Source: Azolla caroliniana (Eukaryota > Polypodiophyta). Taken from it: a stretch of 64,000 nucleotides of DNA. Every line of letters starts with the position of its first letter. Positions within the stretch are counted from its first letter, which is position 1. This document shows, piece by piece, positions 52,201-62,780 of the stretch. The notes below the pieces were generated by a model that was given only the letters and a program-made list of their open reading frames with translations, ran no database searches and was not told the DNA's origin. The translations under genes and the position numbers were made by a program. Location of the stretch: positions 15,686,001-15,750,000 of the forward strand of contig JBHGNT010000005.1 of NCBI GenBank assembly GCA_043228905.1. Reading direction: 5' to 3'.

Positions 52201-54331
52201 CACTCCAATTGACTTGTATGGTTCTTACCTTGTCTCTTGTTCTATTAATTATGATCATCTGATTATCTATTTCGCCTCTTTTGTCAACCATAAAAAATCA
52301 ACTTATAAGGTGGAGTTTTCATGGATATATTAAAAGTCTCTCATACACATGATATGAACTCCTGGGATGTGAATTTAAAGACCATCGCATACATATAGGG
52401 AAGTTAAGTCAAAAGTTCGAAAGCATAAGTGATTAGAACTTCTCGATTATAAGGTGGAGTTTTCATGGATATATTAAAAGTCTCTCATACACATGATATG
52501 AACTCCTGGGATGTGAATTTAAAGACCTTAGCATACATATCAAGTAGTTAAGTCAAAAGTTCGAAAGCATAAGTGATTAGTACTTCTCAGTTATAAGCAT
52601 GAAAAGTCTTAATAATTACTAAAGAATAAATAATCCTTCAGAATTCTGGCAGAAATAATACAAAAACAAAATTTTGGTTCTGTTACTATAAATGTTTGCA
52701 AATCACCCATTCTATTTTGCATAATCTTGAATAGGAAGAGGGTATTGTTGAGAGTTACCTCTGGTGTGTTCTGTATTATATCGTCTCGTTGAAGTACATT
52801 AAACACCACTGATTCTGGATCTTGAGGCAGATCAGAATTTGTTAATACTGAAGTATCCTCGTATTTTACACCATTCTCATCATCGCAAACTGGGAAAAGG
52901 TCATCCAACTCTAAAAAGTCTCCATTATTTGGTCTATCTAAACCAGCTTGTAGACCTACATTGCTGGTATCACAAGTTCCGCTAGCTACAAGCTCATAGA
53001 GCTCTCGAAGAATACTCTCCTCTGATTCAGTAGAACTAGGAACCACAAAACCTCTACTTCTTGTGATAGTGTCTTCCATGCAAGACTCATGTCCCAATAC
53101 AGCAGTGCTCGATGAATCGGCACACTTGATGAAAAAAGAGTACAATGAAACTCAGAATAAACTCGGGCAAGAAAACACTATCATATCAAAGAATGAAATA
53201 CAATTTTAACTTTAATTACCTTCCCACTAGGATTATCGTGTGTCACCAATGGTTTCATTTTTATCATATTCTCTCCTTGAGAAACCATATGATTTCCATG
53301 GAGATTATCGAAAACGCTTTCCAATAAACTGGTTTTAGAATCAACAGGATGATCTTCTCTTTCGAATCCATCCCTATCATCATCATCTTCTTCTTCCTCA
53401 ACAGGTGCACCATATTGCTCTCCATTTCTAGGTCCAGGACCGCTCTTTTGATAAATTCGACAAAGCACATAGCCATTCTGTTGAAAAAGAAATATGCATC
53501 CATGAACAAAGAATCACTGAGAAGGAAATCCATGCTTATATTCAAAACAAGTACATAGCCATTTATAAAGAAAGAAACACAAAATTCATGAACAACGAAA
53601 CGCTTGAAATCCAACAAAGTACATAGCATTTCTGTAGCACAAGAAATAAGAAACCCCCAAATAAAGGATTTGCTCAAAAGAAAAAGCATGCATTAACATA
53701 ACAAATCCGTTTCGTTGATATCAAAACTTCACCTGAAAAGTATGTAATCTTTCACATTCCTCATCATCAAGCCGATATTCATGCATTACCCAATTTGTTC
53801 TTTCACCTCTGGGTGCTCTTCCATTATAGTAAACTAAAGTTTTCTTCATTCCCACAGTCTTTGAGCCTGAATTTATGGACCTATCCTTTCCAGTTGCTTT
53901 CCAATAACCTTTCTCTGTAGCCCTGTTTGCACGAGAACCATTCGCATACTTCCTATCTCGAGGATTAAAGAAATACCATTCCTTGTCTCTAGTCTGTAGA
54001 AGAGATTTATCTGAAGACAGCAAACATACACAAAAACAGAATTTACGTCCATATTCATTTTATTCAAATATCAACAGTGAAGAAAACACTAATTGGCAAA
54101 AAGGAATTTCATATACGAATAGATTCCTCTTCCACTTTTCCTTGTTAAAAACGAACCACAAAGATGAGGAGCAATACCTGGAAGATCCCATGGGTCGTAT
54201 TTATAAAGATCGATCTCTCCGATTGCATCAAATTCTATTCTTTTACCACAGATTTTCCTCTTAAGGTAATAGCTAATAAGCTCTTCATCAGTGGGGTGAA
54301 ATCGGAATCCAGGTGGAAGCTGAAACTTCAT
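49278..54331 (-). CDS. Membrane-anchored NAC transcription factor (NTL type)
   Basis: Six coding exons: 54331-54178, 54010-53733, 53477-53220, 53124-52759, 50155-50065 and 49981-49278. All introns are GT-AG and the sum is 616 residues. The NAC domain (residues 3-160) shows [56 protein letters not shown] and [11 protein letters not shown]. The [11 protein letters not shown] continuation is typical of the Arabidopsis NAC053/NAC078 group. An acidic middle region is the likely activation domain. Residues 577-599 form one hydrophobic helix followed by a short tail, so the protein should sit in the ER or plasma membrane until cleaved, as known for NTL factors. The ATG at 54331 is taken because the NAC domain follows at once. 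Intron 4 is 2.6 kb; intron 5 is only 83 nt. Confidence 0.93.
49982..50064 (-). other. 83-nt intron 5 of the NAC gene, without stops in the upstream frame
   Basis: Donor CAG|GTATATATAG and acceptor TTTGAACAG|CAG. Splicing joins L-L-S-A-A to E-N-A-T-L-S-Q-F-P. Retention keeps the upstream frame open through the intron but shifts phase, ending at a stop at 49856 before the membrane helix. Confidence 0.85.
52303..52590. repeat. 144-bp tandem duplication in NAC intron 4
   Basis: 52303-52446 and 52447-52590 are near identical (a few substitutions), and TTATAAGC at 52591 begins a third partial copy. Each unit has TCATACACATGATATGAACT. Not similar to other repeats in the window. Confidence 0.93.
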
Positions 54332-54760
54332 CACAAGTTTTCTTCTATCACAAAATATGAGGCGTTTTATAGTAGATGCGCTTTTAACACTGGGGAAATT
54401 GAAAACCTTAAAAAAAAAAAAACGAAGCTCCTGCTGAAGGTGAAGATAATAAAATCGAATTCTGATGAATGAAGCCCTGCTCAGTGAAACAATTGAAGGG
54501 ATTTGGCTGGAACCTAATGGATCTCTGATGGATCAGAGAAATCCATTGATAGAATTAAATTAAGCAGCACCCAAAAAAGAAAAACCCACGGCCCCCAAGA
54601 GAAATCTCAATGAGCAACAAAAACCCTGATCTCAGCAAAATGAAGAAGGAGATAAAGAAATGAGGGTAAAGATTACCCGAAAATCAGAGTCTCCCTTCTT
54701 CTTTTTGTTTCAGAGATAAAATAGTGAAGAGAGGCGTCTTTCCTTCTTTTAAGTATTAAA
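54332..54760 (-). promoter_or_regulatory. NAC 5' leader and proximal promoter
   Basis: Minus-strand leader is pyrimidine-rich. A TATAAAA at 54371-54365 is only 34 nt upstream of the ATG, so if used the leader would be very short. An alternative AT-rich TATA candidate (CATATTTAATA) lies near 54750-54760, preceded by a (CT)n patch at 54766-54783, which would give a leader of about 400 nt with an upstream ORF. A GGGTAATC donor near 54677 could start a leader intron. Confidence 0.4.
54514..54546 (-). CDS. Possible upstream ORF in the NAC leader (10 codons)
   Basis: Reads [10 protein letters not shown] then TAG, 183 nt before the NAC ATG. Counts only if the longer leader is transcribed and unspliced. 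Its strongly biased acidic/Ser content may be chance. Confidence 0.35.
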   Translation of the reverse strand: MDFSDPSEIH

Positions 54761-55310
54761 TATGATTGAGAGAGAGAGAGAGTGAATGATTGTTACCTTT
54801 TTGCTTATGTTTCTTCGGTTGTGTGATTGGCGGGGTCCAATGATTCGACAACATAAAAATCAAGAATATTTATCTGTGGACTTTAGAAGAAGAAAGGAAA
54901 TGGAGGTGTTCCCTTTGCATTTGATCTCTAATCTCTCTCTCTCAATGAATCAAAAGTAGCTGACCTTGTCTTTTCCATGCCTTTCCTTCATCATGTACAC
55001 TTGCACACACACACACACACACACATAATACATACATATACATACATACATACATTCATTCATTCATTCATTCATTCATTCATTCATTCATGATACACAC
55101 ACTCTACTTCTACTACTAGTACATATCTCCACCTCCCATCTTTGAGAGAAAGAAAGAAAGACATATTAATGTATGCCTTCTCTGACCAAAATTGGCCCAT
55201 CAAACAATCGGTTTACAACAAAAATGGGGTGTTTACCCAATCGTCGAAAATAAATAATAAAATAAGAGAGTGAAAAAGAGAGAGAGAGAGAGAGAGAGAT
55301 CCCAAGAATT
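54761..55310. repeat. Microsatellite cluster upstream of the NAC gene
   Basis: (GA)n at 54766-54783, (CA)n at about 55003-55025, TACA repeats at 55030-55055, ATTC repeats at about 55054-55090 and (GA)n at about 55277-55300. No gene seen between them. Confidence 0.9.
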
Positions 55311-57312
55311 TGACCAGAAGAGTATCCTCTCTCGCAATTTGACGTAGTAGTACTCCAGGGTTGGATGGCGATGGCGACATCCTACGACAGTTTTTGGCGG
55401 GGCATCGAATCACTTACTTATTCACTTGGTGTCATTTCGGTCCGATGTTCCATGTCATTTCGCACTTGGTTTTCCAATCCCATGATGTACACTTGAACTC
55501 ATCATGGCTTCAATTTTGACCATCTCCTTTCTTTGTACATATGTATACCCGATCCAACATGAGACTTTTTCAAACCACGATTTTACTACCGGTACCACTC
55601 GATCATCATACATTTGCTTGCATGCCCAACATGTTGGAAACCACTTCGAATGTGCTCCCGAATCATAAAATTTGATTGATTCATGTGACAATGAAAGTAC
55701 TTGGATTTTCTTTTTGTTTATATCTAGGTTTGAAGAAATTGCGCCTCCCATATCATGCATGATGTAACTACTGCATTGGACTGGACCGAGTCATTGATTA
55801 GTTTAGGAAAAGCACTCATATATATTTTCATACATGGTTTGCCTTGTTTGATCGAACATCAACTATGTAACTTTTTCAGTCTCACAATGGGTCATTGTAA
55901 GTTTCCTGATAGCAATAGGAAACATAAGTAACTCATAAACAAATGGTGAATGATCCAAATGCCTTATGGTTTACATATTGATCCATCTTATTCAAAACTA
56001 CGAACTACCCACGAACAAGAGTAGATGGTGTCACTACTATCAGGTTCTCTTTGAAAGAGTGAAGTGTAAGACACCTTTACATGTCATCAAAAGTTGATGC
56101 ACCAATGTGAATTTTGGTTGCATTATCACACTTTGTAACATTCACATCAATGCCTTCATTTCCTCTATCTCCATCTTCCCTTGTAAGGGTCGTATTCATT
56201 TGTAAAACATTGATGATATATAGTCCTAGATTACTACACGCCCTTTAGAGAATGGACATAATATTGGAAAATAGACACGGCTTTAGTATAACATCTTCCC
56301 CATGGCATACGATTATTGTTTTCCTTATCTATCTATCCCTTTATTTTGACTTGGACCGATACTCCTTGTATTGAAAAAGCAATTTGTTACGGTGACTAGG
56401 TATAGTATTTCCCTTCTGGAAAATATAGGAGTTTCTATTTCCCTTTTCCCAAATATATGTTATGATTTAAAATATTTTTATACCTTGGAGATTCATTTCA
56501 CAACATGTGTCCACAACGATATAGGAGTGAAAGATTGTACGCCCCTGGCATTCCTTTTACTCCAACTGTTTCATGTTATCAAAATGCAAACTTTCACCAT
56601 TTTGTTTTGTCTACTTAATATTTTATTAGTTCAATCTAAAACACGTGGGTCAAAGCTTGTCTAAGGCCCTACCCACATGTTAATGATATGTATTTGGACT
56701 TGTGTTTTAGTTGATATAGGATATCACACATTAAAATAAAAAAAAACATGCTTAACATCCTTCTCCACTTCTTCCATATGGTTTATCTTCCCTTTTCCTC
56801 TTATAACTTATCCTTCATTGAGTGAATATAAATTTTATTTTACCAATACCTCAAATAGTTCTCCATTTCCTGCACATATTCTAGTGTTCCTTTTCATCTT
56901 AGTAATCCTTCATTGATATGAATACCCAATGTTTTTTAATAATATCCCCATCATCATAAATTTATATGGCGTGCCCACAATCAATTATCTCCCAATAAAT
57001 AGTTTTATAATTACCCTAAAATCAAAGAGATAGATCGACAAACTTTTAGAAATAGGGATAGAGATGGTTGCTTTTTACATCTGAATGTACTACTCTTCAA
57101 CCATTGGGGATGACATTGACAAATGATACGCCTTCTCCCATTCAAAGCGTTTTTTCTCAACTTGGTCGGCACTTGCATTCCTTGGTTTTGGCACGAGAAG
57201 TCCATTGTATGGTTCCACAATGACATGAAGGGTTCTAGAACCTCAATGTTATGTTAGCACCAAGTGGTCAAGCATCATCCCTGTGTGTACAACTTGGGTT
57301 AAAATTTAATAT
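55311..57312. other. Intergenic; no gene recognised
   Basis: AT-rich. Short frames (55455-55760 minus; 56371-56664 plus; 57011-57226 minus) lack known motifs or homology I can name. No LTR ends or tRNA found. Confidence 0.5.
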
Positions 57313-57761
57313 TGTGAATGTTAATGTGCGGAAGCGTCAGACAAAACCGGCTCAGCCGGATAGCAACAGAAAATGAGATGAAGGTTTAATGGAAAAGCTT
57401 AACACACACAGGAGACAGAGAGAGCAGAACAACTATATTCAAAAAATTAACTCTAAAACTCTGTACATACAATGTGCTAAACAACACTATTTATACAAGT
57501 TTGTAAAGTACTGACAGGTACTTCAATGCTCACACGTGCGATTGACACTAACTAGGAGACAATGATTACCTAGTAGTCTAGGCTACCTAGTCATCTAGGC
57601 TACTACTAGGCTTCCGGTTCCCGCTCGAATCCGGCTCTCCGATCCGGCTCCCCGATCCGGCCAGTTGTTTCCGAATATTGATCCGGCTCATCCTTCCGGA
57701 TGCCAATCCAACTCAGGCTTATTTAGCCGATTCGGGTATGGATGAGCTTGCTCGCTCAACA
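57313..57761 (-). repeat. C3 3' LTR (449 bp)
   Basis: In element sense TGTTGAGCGAGCAAGC to AACATTCACA. The polypurine tract TTGAGGGGGAG abuts it. The first 130 bp hold about five GCCGGATC-type repeats. TATAAATAG lies near 57490 in element sense. Confidence 0.88.
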
Positions 57762-58216
57762 CTCCCCCTCAAGCTCAACTTGAGGTCGGATTGTGGTGTT
57801 AGTGTCTGTGGCAGCCGGTTCTTCTACCCGACTCCTTCTGGCGTTGCTCCGCCTCGCTTGCGTTCCTCGTCCGGTCCGGTCTTGTTTGTTGCAACCCTTC
57901 TGGTTCTGTGCACCTCGACCTCCTCGGTCAGCTTGTCTGCTCAACAAGCCCATTTCAGCTCCCTCGTTGTTGCGACTCCGGCGCTTGTCGACCCATCGGT
58001 TCCTTCGTGTTGGCATCGACTTCCGCTGTATCTGTGCCCGCTTGGCCTTTAGTTGATCCGGCTTCTCCGAATCTTGAACTGAATCGGTTTCCTTCGATTC
58101 ATTCTAGCTCTTGTCTGAGTCGGTGTTCTCCAACTCGTCTTCCGGTTTTAGGCCCTTCACCACACCGGACCACGTCCGAGTCTTGGCCATTTTCTTCCGG
58201 TCGGCTCTGTCCTTCT
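57762..58216 (-). pseudogene. C3 tail ORF, homologous to the copia A tail
   Basis: The 86-codon frame (57756-58016) reads S-R-Q-A-D-R-G-G-R-G-A-Q-N and ends Q-V-E-L-E-G-E-C, closely like copia A's end. RNase H's C-terminus is missing on the other side because of the 58217 insertion. Confidence 0.65.
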
Positions 58217-58682
58217 TGTTGAGAAGCAAGCTCAACATGATATGTGATGCTTATTGGGAAATAAGCTATAGTAGCTATTTAGCTACTTGTGAACATAAAG
58301 GAGAAACAACTAATTAGCTACTAACAGCTAATTAGCTACTGACAGCTATTTAGCGACTGATAGCTAATTAGCTGCATATGTAAGTAACTTATTACTTAGG
58401 TAAAAAGTAAGAGAGTAGGTAAGTGAGAAATATACAGGAAGTAGAACTCTGAGAGAGAGAGTGAGGATAGAGAGGAAGAACTCAGAGAGTGAGAGTAGAA
58501 GAGAGAAACAGACGAGAGCAAGTAGAGCTCTGCGTGTAATGAAATAGAAGAAGTTTTGGTTGCTACAGAGGTAAGTCTCCTTCCCCCTTCCCTTCTGTGT
58601 TTGAGCACCAAACGATCTAGCACACCACGATCCGCCGCACACATAAGAAGAGCCCGAGTGCCTCCTTCACGTTTTCTTAACA
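58217..58682 (+). repeat. Plus-strand copia 5' LTR fragment within C3
   Basis: Starts TGTTGAGAAGCAAGC, ends TTTTCTTAACA, and is followed by a canonical primer site. It has an 18-bp tandem repeat containing the palindrome AGCTAATTAGCT at about 58303-58378. The element's internal part stops at about 58815 and no second LTR is seen. Confidence 0.82.
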
Positions 58683-58694
58683 TGGTATCAGAGC
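58683..58694 (+). promoter_or_regulatory. Primer-binding site for initiator tRNA-Met
   Basis: TGGTATCAGAGC flush with the LTR at 58217-58682. About 120 bp of leader follows before C3 sequence resumes. Confidence 0.9.
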
Positions 58695-58815
58695 GAGTTG
58701 CTCATAAAGAAGAGTACAGAAGTGCATAGATTTGAGAAAGGTATTTCTCTGTTTGCTGATCTGAATAAGAAAGTTACTTGTTGAAGTAATCGTAGCAGAA
58801 ACCGCAGGTCTTGCA

Positions 58816-59190
58816 GCAGTCGCCGAAGCCAGATGGCTTTAGCAGTGGCATTGGTAGCGCCCCTGTATTTAGCCTCAGTGCTTGATAGAGCCACTTGTTG
58901 GCTGCTTTTTGCTACTCCACGCAACAACCATGCTACCTAGAGAAAACATGTAACCGGAGGTGGATCGGCGATCCGATGCATCACCGGCCCAGTCGGCATC
59001 TGTATATCCGACTAGTGCTTCGGTTATACCATGCCGGTATAACAGTCCCCGGTCCTTTGTGACGCTCACATACCAGAGTATCCGGTGTGCGCACTGAAGG
59101 TGCTCGACGGTCGGCTTTTACATGAACTGGCTGATTACTCCGACCGATTAACTGAGGTCGGGTCGAGTGATTGTCAAGTATATCAGGTGG
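58816..59190 (-). pseudogene. C3 RNase H fragment
   Basis: G-Y-T-D-A-D-W-A-G-D-A-S-D-R-R-S and T-E-A-K-Y-R-G-A (Glu to Lys change in the usual T-E-A-E-Y), then A-I-W-L-R-R-L-L-Q-D-L, where the plus-strand insert cuts it. Upstream, L-I-Y-L-T-I-T-R-P-D-L remnants mark the RT end near 59150-59190. Confidence 0.85.
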
Positions 59191-60460
59191 TAAACGAGGT
59201 CCCATGTGTTGTTGGCATCTAGTGCCCGCATTTCTTCCTCCATAGTGGCATGCCAATTTGCGTCCTTTGCCGCTTCTGCTCTCTAGCTCACGCACTTCTG
59301 CCACCTTAGTCATGAACACATAATGATGCGCCATGTACTCATTGTACCCGTACCGCGTAACGGGGTTCTTCAGGCGGGAAGACCGGCATAACTTGGTATT
59401 ACCCGGTTTGGGGCCCTTCTTGGCCAGGTTGGACTTCGTTCCCGAAGATCCGCCTTCATCCTTTCCGGAGTCGGATTCACTCTGATCCGACTCAACGTTG
59501 TCGGTTCGTATTCTGGCATCTTCTTCTTCCCCTTCTCTTTGTGCGTGAACCGACCCCTCGGTTCCTTTCACAGGGAGAGCACGGAAGAGTTTCCTATACT
59601 CACCGGTTCATCATCCGACTGGTCATCCCGACTCAGCCGCTCATTCGGTCCACTTAGCCGGAATGAGATCGGACTCTCTTCTAGAGTGCCGAAGTCTTCA
59701 TCTTCTACCTGGACCTCGTCCGGCTCATGAGGCTCATCTTCTGGATCGGGTGTTTGTCGGGAGTTGGAGTCGATAAGGAGTACCATGATGCCGTCTCATC
59801 AAACTCAACATCTCGGCTTACTCAGACCTGCTTAGTTTGGGGGTTATAACACTTATACCCGTTCTGCTCATGCGAGTAATTGACTAGAATGCACTTCTCT
59901 AACTTCGGATCCAACTTCCTCCGCTTCTCATCCGGTACATGCACAGATGCTACGCTACCGAATATCCGAAGGTGTCTCAAATTCGGCTTTCGCCCGAAAT
60001 ATAGCTCATGTGTTGACACCTTGCCACCGATCCGGTTTTGGATGTAGACGGCCATCCGGACTGCCTCAACCCAGTAGAATTTGGGCATGCTCTTCTCCTC
60101 CAGCATTGCCCTTGCCGCGTCAACAATTGACCGGTTCTTCGTTTCGGCCACATCGTTTTGCTCCGGTGTGTACCTGCACCTGAATTCTCTCCGAATTCCG
60201 TTTTGCTATAGATAACTATTGAATTGGCCGAAAAAGTATTCTTTCCCGCCATCCGACCGCAGGCACTTGATCTTCCTCTCCGTTTCCTGTTCAACCAAGC
60301 TTTGAAGGTTCCGAAAACACTCGAAGACTTCGCTCTTCCTCTTGATGAGGTAGATCCACGTGTGCCGGTTGTAGTCGTCGATGAAGGAGACGAAATACCA
60401 ACTCCTGCCAAGACTAACGTTTTGTGTCGGTCCCCATACATCCGAATGGATTAAATCGAG
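59191..60460 (-). pseudogene. C3 integrase and linker, RT core deleted
   Basis: Integrase has F-I-D-D-Y (first Asp), L-R-S-D-G-G-K-E-Y (second Asp) and E-Q-N-D-V-A-E (Glu). The C-terminal Y-F-G-R-K-P-N-L-R-H-L-R-I-F-G follows, then an acidic linker (59400-59800) and N-T-W-D-L-V. At about 59190 that block runs directly into the RT end, so roughly 0.7 kb with the Y-V-D-D catalytic centre is gone. Confidence 0.85.
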
Positions 60461-61502
60461 CTTGTTATGGCTCCGGTTTCAATCGGTGGGGAATGGAAGC
60501 CAGTGTTGCTTCCCGAGTTGGCAGGTTTCACAAATTTCAGCCTTCCGACCACTAAATTTGGGCAAACCGAAAACGACTTGTTTCGATTGTAGGTCTTGAA
60601 GCCTCGATAATTGACATGGCCGATCCGCTTGTGCCACAGGTCGATGTCTGATTCAACCTTCTGCCCTTTCGCAAACATAGTGGTGCCGACATCATTAGTG
60701 TTGAGGATAAACATCCTCCCGTCTCTGCGCCCTTGCGCAATTATCCGGCACTCTTCCTCGATGAAGCACCCTAGGTGCGTAAACCACACCTGCATCCCCT
60801 GGTTGACGATTTGCCCAACTGACATCAGGTTCTTTGTGATAGTCGGAATGTGTACTATGTTCATCAGCTTCCCTTTTTGTTCGACATGGCTTAAAGGGAC
60901 TTCTCCGACATGCACAATCAGGTGAGGGGTGTCGTCTCCGGTTTCGACAATCCCTAGTTGTTCCGGTTTCTCCAAACAAGAGAACCACTCTTCATGGCTC
61001 ATCATGTGGTTGGACGCTCCGGAATCAACGTACCATACTTCCTCCGATCCAGAAGTAGTCTTCTTCATCAAGTTAGCCTTGTGCTTCATCACGAAGGCTG
61101 GCCCTTTACCAGTTTTCCCGGTTCTGGATCCTTCCACGTAGTGCGAGCTTTGCCGGTTCTCCGGATTCGGATTTGCCTGAATCGGCTCGCTTTCCCTGTG
61201 GCCCATTTTTCCACAATACCAGCATTTCGTGTCGGCCTTTCCTTGCCGGTTCCCGTTGCCGCTTTGACTCCCCCTGCTTGTGGAGGGTTCAAAACTGTTG
61301 TCGGCACAACCTTTGTGCCTCCGGTCCTGCTCTTGTTGGCCGCCTCCATTGTGTGCCGACCCACCTCGTCCACCATGTCCATGGGGCTGATCTGTCTCCG
61401 TGTACAACATCCGACCTTCTGATTGAGTGGTCCTTGACCCATTCGCGTGGTTTTCTTCAACCATCAGCATCGATTGCAAGTTGAAGGACAGTGGTTTCTC
61501 CC
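60461..61502 (-). pseudogene. C3 protease and gag (3' part)
   Basis: A 363-codon frame reads a gag end (L-Q-S-M-L-M-V-E-E-N-H), a zinc knuckle C-W-Y-C-G-K-M-G-H-R-E-S-E-P whose last Cys is lost, the protease loop W-Y-V-D-S-G-A-S-N-H-M intact, and the pre-integrase zinc module. The frame is unbroken over about 1 kb. Cut at 61503 by the next copia. Confidence 0.85.
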
Positions 61503-61798
61503 TGTTGAGAATTGAACTCAACTTCCCATAGATAGGTTTCACACTAGCTCATGGACATTCCAGGCTAGTTTTGTAAATAGTAGAAAGGGCGATTGCCCTA
61601 GCTTAGTTGATATATAAACCAACTCATTGTAACTTAGTCATTGTTGTATGTATCCCGTTTTGTTAATATCATATATACTTTTGTCTATCTCTGTCGCTTG
61701 AGCTCTCTCTCTCTACTGCTATACACACACACACACATACACACATACGCTCACCTTCCGCTACATTACAACCACTCTTGCCATTCCATTTCTTAACA
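61503..61798 (+). repeat. 5' LTR of the second C1-family copia
   Basis: 296 bp, TGTTGAGAATTG to TTTCTTAACA, aligned with the 291-bp C1 5' LTR including the CT and CA tracts. Confidence 0.92.
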
Positions 61799-61810
61799 TG
61801 GTATTAGAGT
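61799..61810 (+). promoter_or_regulatory. Degenerate primer-binding site
   Basis: TGGTATTAGAGT, two changes from TGGTATCAGAGC. Confidence 0.85.
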
Positions 61811-61900
61811 GTGTGGTTGCTTGATCTAGCCTTTTTCGACTGTGTTGTGCTGCACGCCGATGATCAACAGAACTAGCCCATCAACAGAGAAGAAATCACC

Positions 61901-62780
61901 ATGAATAATCAAATGGGAAGCGCTCTTCCTACTGAGAAGCTCGATAGAATGAACTTTGCATATTGGGAATACAAGATGCATCAATATCTTGTCGGACAAG
62001 GCTACTGGAGCTACATCGAAGGAGCTCACGAATCACACCCCAACCCAACACACGTTGACTATCCCACTTGGGAGCAGGCCGCAAACCGTGTGTTGTATTG
62101 CCTTGCATCATGTGTTCATGATCATATGCTTGGCTACATTCAAGAGGCAAAAACGTCGAACCAGGTGTGGGAAAACCTCAAAAAGATTTTCGCAGCCAAC
62201 ACAGCTGCATGCAAGCTCCAGCTTCGTCAGGAGCTGAATAGCATCCAACAGAGGGACATGTCAATCTCAAGCTACACCTTAAAGATCAAGGAGCTATGTG
62301 ACGCCCTCGGATCAATCAATGTCTTCATTGACGATGACGAACTGGTGCAGATATGCCTTGGAGGCTTAGCACCGCGTTTTGGTGCGATTAGATTGGCAAT
62401 TCTTGCAAGGGAGAATCCTCCCTCCTTTGACCTTCAGTCGATATTGCTGGTCGAAGAGAATCACACTCGGTAGAGGAGCAACGCACTAGATGGTCACATG
62501 CTCTATTCCCAGTCAGATGATAGAAGGAATTTCGGCCGAGGTCACAAAGGTCGCTTCGGACAAGGTCGTAATGATCGGCAAAATCAAGAGCGTAACTCTC
62601 ACCAATGGCAAATGGATAGAAATGGTCCCAGAGAGTTCGGCGGAAGGGGGATTCATCACGTTGGACCAAGCAATCGCCGAAACCTAGTCGAGTGCGGGTA
62701 TTGCCGAAAACCCGGCCATTACGAAGAGGAGTGCCGGAAGAAGAAACGTGAGGCAGGCCGACAACTGACAAATTATGCCA
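61901..62780 (+). pseudogene. Gag of the second C1-family copia
   Basis: M-N-N-Q-M-G-S-A-L-P-T-E-K-L-D-R, continuous to a TAG at 62473. The zinc knuckle C-G-Y-C-R-K-P-G-H-Y-E-E-E-C is complete at about 62694-62735 in the 62498-63097 frame. The gag core is longer and better kept than in C1. Confidence 0.88.

Larger units (their letters stand above)
57313..61502 (-). mobile_element. Ty1/copia element C3, 5' end beyond window
   Basis: Minus-strand copia related to copia A. Its 3' LTR (57313-57761), tail, RNase H piece, integrase, protease and part of gag are present. RT core is deleted. A plus-strand LTR fragment interrupts it at 58217, and a C1-family copia cuts its gag at 61503, so its 5' LTR lies beyond the window. 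Confidence 0.88.

Noticed and set aside
54332-54334. GTG codon before the NAC ATG as an alternative start
   Set aside because: ATG at 54331 directly precedes the NAC domain. GTG starts are not expected in plant nuclear genes.
57011-57226. Small minus-strand ORF as a host gene
   Set aside because: 71 codons, no recognisable domain, no start or splice context; cannot be supported.
58303-58378. CRISPR-like array
   Set aside because: Short palindromic repeats without unique spacers, in a plant LTR. It is a simple tandem repeat.
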